Origin: G039029935 sp039029935
GTDB taxonomy: Bacteria; Chloroflexota; Anaerolineae; Caldilineales; Caldilineaceae
NCBI GenBank assembly: GCA_039029935.1
Contig: JBCCFC010000009.1
Location: 1 to 28,335, forward strand
Length of the DNA stretch: 28,335 nucleotides
Reading direction: 5' to 3'
Shown here: in pieces, positions 22,759 through 28,335 of the stretch
How the letters are laid out: every line of letters starts with the position of its first letter
How positions within the stretch are numbered: position 1 is the first letter of the stretch
The notes under the pieces: generated by a model
The model's database searches: none
What the model saw: only the letters and a program-made list of their open reading frames with translations
Told to the model about the DNA's origin: nothing
Program-made: the position numbers and the translations under genes

Positions 22759-25700
22759 ATGAAAATTAAAATTTGGGGTGCTCGCGGGTCGATCCCAACG
22801 CCACTGCGAGCCGATGAACTAAAGACAAAGATATGCCAAGCGATCTACGGCATGACCGATATCGACACCCATGATCTGGATGCTGTGCGCACCTATGTGG
22901 ATGGGTTGCCGTTGTTTGTGCGCGGCACGGCTGGCGGCAACACAGTCTGTGTGGAAATGCAGATTGATGGTCGCACAAAATCGAGCGCGGGGTTGCGCAA
23001 TGGATCGATACATACGGATACATCAGATGGTGCAACATCATCCCCAACACGGGACGAAACGTGGGTGATCGATGCTGGTTCTGGTCTGCATTCGCTGGGC
23101 AAAGCGTTGATGGCGGAGCCACAAAGCGCGCCCTTTGCACAGGGAAAAGGGACTGTGCATCTCTTCATCAGCCACCCACGCTGGGATCACATCCAAGGGT
23201 TTCCCTTCTTTCAACCTGCCTTTGTGGCGGGCAATCACATCCGTGTTTATGGTGTCCATGACCTTGCCGAGGCATTCCGCAACCAGCAAATGTTCAATGT
23301 GCCCATTGCGCTGGATGAAATGGCGGCGACCATTGAGTTTGTCCGCTTGGAGGAAGATCGCCCACTGCAAATCGGTGATGTCACCATCCATACATTGCGT
23401 GATACACAATCCCCTGAAACGCCGCATATGCATAACGATTCCTATAGCTATCGTATTGAACATGGCGACAGTGTGTTTGTCTATGCCAGTTCCGTTGTCT
23501 ACAATTTGCTTGATGACGATGTTGAGAAGCGTTATCTGGATTTTTTCCGTCATGCGGATGCGCTGATTTTTGACACCCTAGACCACATTCATGACAATTG
23601 GGAAGCCACCACCCAAAAAGCGGCAGGCTCGAAAGAGATTGCAAAATTGACTGAGAATCCCAGCTATCATCCTAGCCCCAAGCATCGCCACAGCCCCAGT
23701 GCTGCGCTGATCGGTGTAGACTTGGCGCGTCGGGCTGCAGCCAAACGGCTGCTGCTCTTTCATCATGAACCGATGGATTCCGATGCCCAGCTTGAGTCTA
23801 TCCGTGAAACCGCGTTGGACTATCAAGCGCAGGACCCCAGCCCCAACCTCCCACGCTGTGAAGTCTTGGTTGCGCATGAAGGATTGACGCTCGACCTTAC
23901 CCCTCAGGATGAAATTGATTTTCGATTTATGCCCGAAGGCCAAGAGGCGATTTTGACCCCGGCCAGTGCCAACGCCATGATTTTTGACGAAGCACGCATG
24001 GCTGAAATCAAGGTCTACATCGAAAAAGTGGATGCGGAGCTTTCGGCCAATGTTGAACCCATCATCGACCTGTCCAATGTTGACAGCCTGACGACCATGA
24101 GCCTCAAGACGCTGGTGACATTTAGCCATGCCATTGCCCCTCATGCAGATCGTCCCAACCCCAACAAACATGTCATATTGGCGACCGCCTCGCCAGTGGT
24201 CAACGAGGTCATTCGGCTGGGTGGCTACACAGACCATTTCGCCATCTATCCCACTGTAGACCTTGCTGTGCAGGCCGTGCGCGCCCGCAAGCTGCTCCAA
24301 CTGCCCGACCAGTTGATTGATAACCGCTACAAGCTGATCAACTTTATTGTCTCGCAACAGTCAGCCATGCCCCATCGGGTCATCATCGAAGCTGTTGATG
24401 TTCAGCAGGCCACAGACCAAACCTTTGAACAGCCTGTGCTGATGGCACTGCTGCCCGCCGCGGAACTCATTAGCCATGTCTCGACAACGCTGGATGATGA
24501 AGTCTCTAACCTCACCACCTATGCTGCCAATCTAGTCAGCCTGCAACACGCAAACATTGTCCCCATCCATGCCTATGATCAATATGATCTCTGCGAGCAT
24601 GACCCAGAGGACACAAGCTTGTTGCTTGCCAATCAGATTCACTATGTTGTCTATGAGAAAATTGAAGGGCTTACCCTTGCAAAACGACTCCAAGGGGCAA
24701 CACTTGCGTCACTGGATGAACAGCCCCTCCCTGAAACCCCGTCACCGCAGCTATTACAGAACCCGATGTACGACCAGTCACCCTTCTTTCGACTGATGCA
24801 TGATGAAGCCCTTGACATTGCGATGGAGTTGGCACAGGCTGTTGACTACGCCCACCAGCATGGCATCATTCACGGTCATTTGGATGCACAGCAAATTCTG
24901 CTCACCGATGAAGGCATTAAAATTACTGGCTTTGGTTTTGCTGGCGCAGAACTACTCACAAAGAAATCCCCGCAGTCAACAGAACATGATGACAGCCTAT
25001 CTGCGGTTGATGTCACCAATCCGGCCTATGTTGCCCCTGAACGCATCTTGGGGCAGCCGCTGGATGCGCGCGTTGACCTCTATGCCTTGGGGGTGTTGCT
25101 CTATCAACTGTTTACGGGCGCATTGCCCTTTACGGAATACCCTGATAGCACACAAACCGAGCTATATCATGCCCATCTGCACCAAACACCGCTGGCCCCA
25201 CGCAAGCTCAACCCCAGATTGCCTCGTGCCTTGGATTATCTCATTCTCAAGTTGCTGGCAAAGGTTCCCAGCGACCGTTATGCCAATGCCCAAGAGGTCT
25301 GCCACGCATTGAGCAATCTATACAGCCTCGACGAGTTGAGCCAAGCGGACATTCGCCCCTTTATTGGCCGCAAACATGAGCTTGAGATGTTGCACGAGTA
25401 TTGGCGCAAAGCACAATCTGGTCAAGGGCAAATCGCACTCATCGGTGGGGAATCTGGTGTGGGCAAAAGCAGCCTTGCCCATCGGCTTGCAGCCCAGAGC
25501 CAAGCCCCCGTTATTCTCACGGGGCACTGCAAGGAGGATGCGGGTGGTGTGGTCTATCACCCGTTCCGAGAAATTCTGCAAACCTACTTTGCCAGCGTCC
25601 CCCCCGAACTCTTTGATGAGGATGCCCGTCAACTAATGAGCAATTTTAGCCGCCTCATCGCCAACTTGCATCAACTGACACCGGGGCTGAACGAATCGCC

Positions 25701-28041
25701 ACCGCTTGAACCCCATCAGGATCAAATCCGGCTGATCTCGAACCTCACCCAATTTATTGCCCACGCCACCAACCATCGCCCTTGGTTTGTCATTTTGGAA
25801 GACTTGCAATGGGCTGATGAAAGCAGTCTGGAGTTGTTGCGTTATCTGGGGCGACATGTATCCAACATGGCACTCTTCATCATTGGCACCTATCGCAACA
25901 CCGATTTGGGACAAGAACACCCCCTCCAGATTACGTTGCGTAGTTTACAGCGCGCCCTGCCCCTTCGCCTTCTCAGCCTCACACGCTTCCCCCTTGACCA
26001 GACCAAGTATCTGCTTTCACAACTCTGGTCGCCTGCCATCCCCGATGTGCTGGTCGAAAAAATCTATGAGCAGACGGGGGGCAACCCGCTCTACATCGAA
26101 GAGGTTGCCAAGGGCTTGGAGGACGATGGCTTTGTCTTTCGTGATGCTGAGTTGCAGCAGGGTGAGTGGCAATATCCAAACGCGCTTGTGATTCAAGAGA
26201 AGCTGACGTTGCCTACGAGCATTTACGAGGCGGTGCAGAGCCGGATTCATTCGCTGAGTGATGAGACACGTGAAGTGCTTGCCATTGCCTCTGTCTTTGG
26301 GCAGGAGTTCCACTTTGAGGACTTGGTGGCTGTCCATCACACCCAGCTTTCGACGAGCAAAGTCGCGATGGATGAGCCATACCTCTCCGAGTGGGTCATC
26401 CTCGAACACATTAACCGTGCGTTGGAACGGCAGTTACTCCAAGAGATCGCACCGCATAACGACGCAGGGGCCAAACTGCGCTTTAGCCATATCGAAATCC
26501 ACCATGTCATCTACAACGATCTTGATATCCTACTACGTCAACGTTATCATCTGCGTGTGGGCGAAACCTTGGAACAGCGCAAGTTGTCGGCTAGCGTGAT
26601 TGCCACCCAGCATCTTGCTGAGGAACTGGCCTATCATTTCTATGAGGCGGGGGATGTCGAAAAGGCATTGATCTATGGAGCTGAGGCCGCAGACCAAGCC
26701 AAAGCCGCCTATGCCAACGAAACCGCCATCCATTGGTATCAGAAGACGATTGCCATGTTTGACATGCTGCCCTCTTACGAGGCATCTATCTATAAAGAAC
26801 TGCGTCTCTACGCCTATCGTGGTTTGGTCGATGTGTTGGATTTGGTGGGTGACTGGCATCAGGCATTTCAATACAACACCGAGGCCGTCAGCTTGGCAGC
26901 GGAACTGGGCGAACGCAAAGGCAGCTATGTAGAGATGGCGTGGTGTCAACTAACGATGGCGCGCTTGGTCCTCAAGCAGAGCCAATATGACAAAACGCTC
27001 TCCTTGCTCAACCAGTCACAGCGCATCTTTGGGCAACACCAAAACCAGACGGGTATGGGACAGGTACGCTTCTGGCAGGGTGTGGTCGCCTATCAACGGG
27101 CAGATTTTGACCATGCCAAGCGCCTCTATGAAGAAAGCTTGGTGATGCTGCGTAAACAGCCCAATCAGCAGCACGTCGCTGATGTTCTCTCTGGATTGGG
27201 CAATGTTGCCCGTGAACAGCAGGCATACACCGAGGCGCGTGACTTCTTTGAGGAAGTGCTAGTCATCCGCAGGGCATTGGGCGATCAGCGCGGGCTTGCC
27301 AACGCGCTGGGCAATCTAGGCACAACACTGCTCGAAATGAATGCACAAGTTGATAGTACACAGATTGATAGTACACAGGTTGATAGTACACAGATTGATA
27401 ATACACAGGTTGATAGTACACAGACAGAGAGTTCAGCACAAGAAAATACACTGGCCGACGCCGAGGTCTGCTATCAAGAGGCCGTCGATATCAGCCGTGA
27501 GATTGGCGACAACCGTGAGATGGCGATTATGCTCCACAACTGGGGTGTCGCAGCCCGAAAACAGGGTAATGATGTCGTCGCCGAACAACGTCTGCGTGAA
27601 AGTCTGTACATCAGCCGTGAGTTGGGCGCAACGTGGCTATTGACCCACACCGTCGAGGACATCGGTGTCATCGCCGTCAACCGCCAGCAACACGAGCGCG
27701 CCCTCCATCTCTACGGCGCAGGCCAAACGCTGCGCGAATCCATCGGTACACCCCTCAGCGACAGCGACCAAGTGGCCTACGACGCCCTCTTTGCCCCCGC
27801 CCATGATGCCCTCGGTCACGCCACCGCCACCGCTGCCCTCCAACTCGGTCGCCAATTCACCACCCAAGAGGCCATCGCCTACGCACTGGAAGAACAGGGC
27901 TTTCCCGCCCGTCTGCTGCCCAAACCCACCCTTGTCACGGACATGCTCACCCACCCACTGGCAACACAGCGCGCTGAGTGGGTGCATCGTCCAGAGTTGT
28001 ATCAGGCACAGGGTCAGGTGTATCAGTTTGCATCGTTGTAG
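22759..28041 (+). CDS. MBL-like / STAS / pseudokinase / AAA_16 ATPase / TPR regulatory protein
   Basis: A 1760-residue cytoplasmic multidomain protein. Residues 1-390 are a metallo-beta-lactamase fold (KIWGARGSIPTPL, GLHSLGKAL), but the metal motif is SHPRWDH (H139, R141, D143, H144) where HxHxDH is expected, and YASS (242-245) stands where YATD/YSGD would supply a bridging Asp. About 405-515 is a STAS domain (IIDLSNVDSLTTMSLKTL). About 520-850 is a protein-kinase fold without VAIK Lys (VLMALL, 560-565), HRD (HGHLDA, 705-710) or DFG (GFG, 724-726), yet retaining APE (759-761) and DLYALGVLLY. From 868 an AAA_16 ATPase has an intact Walker A (GGESGVGKSS) and Walker B-like ILEDLQWAD, then winged-helix-like sequence and TPRs (about 1295-1745). 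The kinase-AAA-TPR part resembles PknK; signalling or STAND-type regulation is likely. No ribosome-binding site precedes ATG 22759. Confidence 0.85.
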   Translation: MKIKIWGARGSIPTPLRADELKTKICQAIYGMTDIDTHDLDAVRTYVDGLPLFVRGTAGGNTVCVEMQIDGRTKSSAGLRNGSIHTDTSDGATSSPTRDETWVIDAGSGLHSLGKALMAEPQSAPFAQGKGTVHLFISHPRWDHIQGFPFFQPAFVAGNHIRVYGVHDLAEAFRNQQMFNVPIALDEMAATIEFVRLEEDRPLQIGDVTIHTLRDTQSPETPHMHNDSYSYRIEHGDSVFVYASSVVYNLLDDDVEKRYLDFFRHADALIFDTLDHIHDNWEATTQKAAGSKEIAKLTENPSYHPSPKHRHSPSAALIGVDLARRAAAKRLLLFHHEPMDSDAQLESIRETALDYQAQDPSPNLPRCEVLVAHEGLTLDLTPQDEIDFRFMPEGQEAILTPASANAMIFDEARMAEIKVYIEKVDAELSANVEPIIDLSNVDSLTTMSLKTLVTFSHAIAPHADRPNPNKHVILATASPVVNEVIRLGGYTDHFAIYPTVDLAVQAVRARKLLQLPDQLIDNRYKLINFIVSQQSAMPHRVIIEAVDVQQATDQTFEQPVLMALLPAAELISHVSTTLDDEVSNLTTYAANLVSLQHANIVPIHAYDQYDLCEHDPEDTSLLLANQIHYVVYEKIEGLTLAKRLQGATLASLDEQPLPETPSPQLLQNPMYDQSPFFRLMHDEALDIAMELAQAVDYAHQHGIIHGHLDAQQILLTDEGIKITGFGFAGAELLTKKSPQSTEHDDSLSAVDVTNPAYVAPERILGQPLDARVDLYALGVLLYQLFTGALPFTEYPDSTQTELYHAHLHQTPLAPRKLNPRLPRALDYLILKLLAKVPSDRYANAQEVCHALSNLYSLDELSQADIRPFIGRKHELEMLHEYWRKAQSGQGQIALIGGESGVGKSSLAHRLAAQSQAPVILTGHCKEDAGGVVYHPFREILQTYFASVPPELFDEDARQLMSNFSRLIANLHQLTPGLNESPPLEPHQDQIRLISNLTQFIAHATNHRPWFVILEDLQWADESSLELLRYLGRHVSNMALFIIGTYRNTDLGQEHPLQITLRSLQRALPLRLLSLTRFPLDQTKYLLSQLWSPAIPDVLVEKIYEQTGGNPLYIEEVAKGLEDDGFVFRDAELQQGEWQYPNALVIQEKLTLPTSIYEAVQSRIHSLSDETREVLAIASVFGQEFHFEDLVAVHHTQLSTSKVAMDEPYLSEWVILEHINRALERQLLQEIAPHNDAGAKLRFSHIEIHHVIYNDLDILLRQRYHLRVGETLEQRKLSASVIATQHLAEELAYHFYEAGDVEKALIYGAEAADQAKAAYANETAIHWYQKTIAMFDMLPSYEASIYKELRLYAYRGLVDVLDLVGDWHQAFQYNTEAVSLAAELGERKGSYVEMAWCQLTMARLVLKQSQYDKTLSLLNQSQRIFGQHQNQTGMGQVRFWQGVVAYQRADFDHAKRLYEESLVMLRKQPNQQHVADVLSGLGNVAREQQAYTEARDFFEEVLVIRRALGDQRGLANALGNLGTTLLEMNAQVDSTQIDSTQVDSTQIDNTQVDSTQTESSAQENTLADAEVCYQEAVDISREIGDNREMAIMLHNWGVAARKQGNDVVAEQRLRESLYISRELGATWLLTHTVEDIGVIAVNRQQHERALHLYGAGQTLRESIGTPLSDSDQVAYDALFAPAHDALGHATATAALQLGRQFTTQEAIAYALEEQGFPARLLPKPTLVTDMLTHPLATQRAEWVHRPELYQAQGQVYQFASL
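27349..27423 (+). repeat. Five 15-bp in-frame repeats encoding (V/I)D(S/N)TQ-type pentapeptides
   Basis: Five consecutive 15-base units, GTTGATAGTACACAG with alternating G/A and one S-to-N change, encode residues 1531-1555. They interrupt the TPR region between two helices and probably form a flexible loop whose length can vary. Confidence 0.93.
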
Positions 28042-28135
28042 ATAAGAAAATAGGACGTGGACGAGCGTGGACAAAGGCGGAATCAATCGTGGGAAGGGGA
28101 GCGTGGTCCTAAGACCCTTCAACCTGCGCTGCCGT
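28042..28135. other. Short gap at the right end
   Basis: The space between the regulator stop and the stop of the edge reading frame holds no gene or terminator that I can recognise. Confidence 0.5.
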
Positions 28136-28335
28136 CTAAAAGGGTGTCGGCTTGGTGACTCCCTCAGCCTCTTCCTCCAGAATGTTGCCCATGACTGAGC
28201 GAGGCGGTGGCAAAGAGGTGACAGCTGCTTTGGCTGGTGGCGCGGCATCTGAGGTCAAGCGGAGGTGCGCCGGTGGAGGGTAAGGCACGAGGTGGGCTTG
28301 AGGCATCCTTACTTCCGCAGCAGAAGAAGACTCGC
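28136..28335 (-). CDS. 3' end of a Pro/Ala-rich protein (partial, runs off the window)
   Basis: A frame enters from the right edge and stays open for 65 codons to TAG 28138-28136. The peptide is rich in Pro, Ala and Leu (VPYPPPAHLRL, APPAKAAVTSLPPP) and ends ILEEEAEGVTKPTPF. It converges on the regulator gene. I recognise no domain; it looks like a low-complexity C-terminal tail. The start and most of the gene are outside the window, so it is uncertain. Confidence 0.4.
   Translation of the reverse strand, partial: ESSSAAEVRMPQAHLVPYPPPAHLRLTSDAAPPAKAAVTSLPPPRSVMGNILEEEAEGVTKPTPF

Noticed and set aside
27637..28248. 203-codon minus-strand frame at the right end
   Set aside because: Most of it is antisense to the TPR region of the regulator, and it competes with the open frame at 28136-28335 entering from the edge.

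Overview
The window looks like a chromosomal segment of a moderate-GC bacterium, most plausibly Chloroflexota (Anaerolineae/Caldilineae-like). This is an inference, not a database result. It rests on a carbohydrate ABC transporter with a Tat lipoprotein binding protein, very large secreted proteins with thrombospondin type-3, SdrD_B and DUF11 modules ending in an FLP-x-x-x-R tail, a PknK-like multidomain regulator, and many short palindromic intergenic repeats. No rRNA, tRNA or CRISPR array was seen.

Layout. (1) 78-4834, plus strand: a carbohydrate-uptake operon with a binding protein, two MalF/MalG-type permeases and a Gfo/Idh/MocA oxidoreductase. The gap between binding protein and first permease holds ten copies of an 8-bp purine repeat facing fourteen 8-bp pyrimidine units. 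(2) 4929-5588, minus: a glutathione S-transferase-like protein. (3) 5733-12499: a defence-type island. On the minus strand, HigB toxin, HigA antitoxin and a stand-alone DprA/SLOG-like protein form an operon. Upstream lies a deletion scar that fuses the 5' end of a PLD-helicase-type gene to the out-of-frame 3' end of an adenine DNA methylase gene. On the plus strand follow an AAA ATPase with a C-terminal PD-(D/E)xK-like nuclease domain and a TPR protein. A convergent Rpn/PD-(D/E)xK transposase-like gene closes the island. Two near-identical promoters (TTGTnn-N17-TAArAT, each seven bases before an ATG) drive the methylase/helicase scar and the Rpn gene. (4) 12630-22278: two divergent genes for giant secreted surface proteins. 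They share a paralogous N-terminal module of about 230 residues and the C-terminal FLP-x-x-x-R tail but have different middles: about 860 residues of Asp-rich thrombospondin type-3 repeats in one, a Ser/Thr/Pro-rich mucin-like stalk in the other. (5) 22759-28041: a 1760-residue regulator with a degenerate metallo-beta-lactamase fold, a STAS domain, a pseudokinase, an AAA_16 STAND-type ATPase and TPRs. (6) The right edge holds the 3' end of a Pro/Ala-rich reading frame on the minus strand.

How they fit together: the left operon imports and oxidises a sugar-like compound whose identity cannot be read from sequence. The middle island looks like partly decayed anti-phage or genome-defence modules retained with a toxin-antitoxin locus. 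The right half is devoted to the cell surface plus a large signalling protein whose enzymatic domains appear to have been turned into ligand or protein sensors. The best candidates for something undescribed are the degenerate MBL-STAS-pseudokinase-STAND fusion, the facing 8-bp arrays inside the transporter operon, the HigB-HigA-SLOG operon downstream of a restriction-modification scar, and the paired surface proteins with a shared head and tail.
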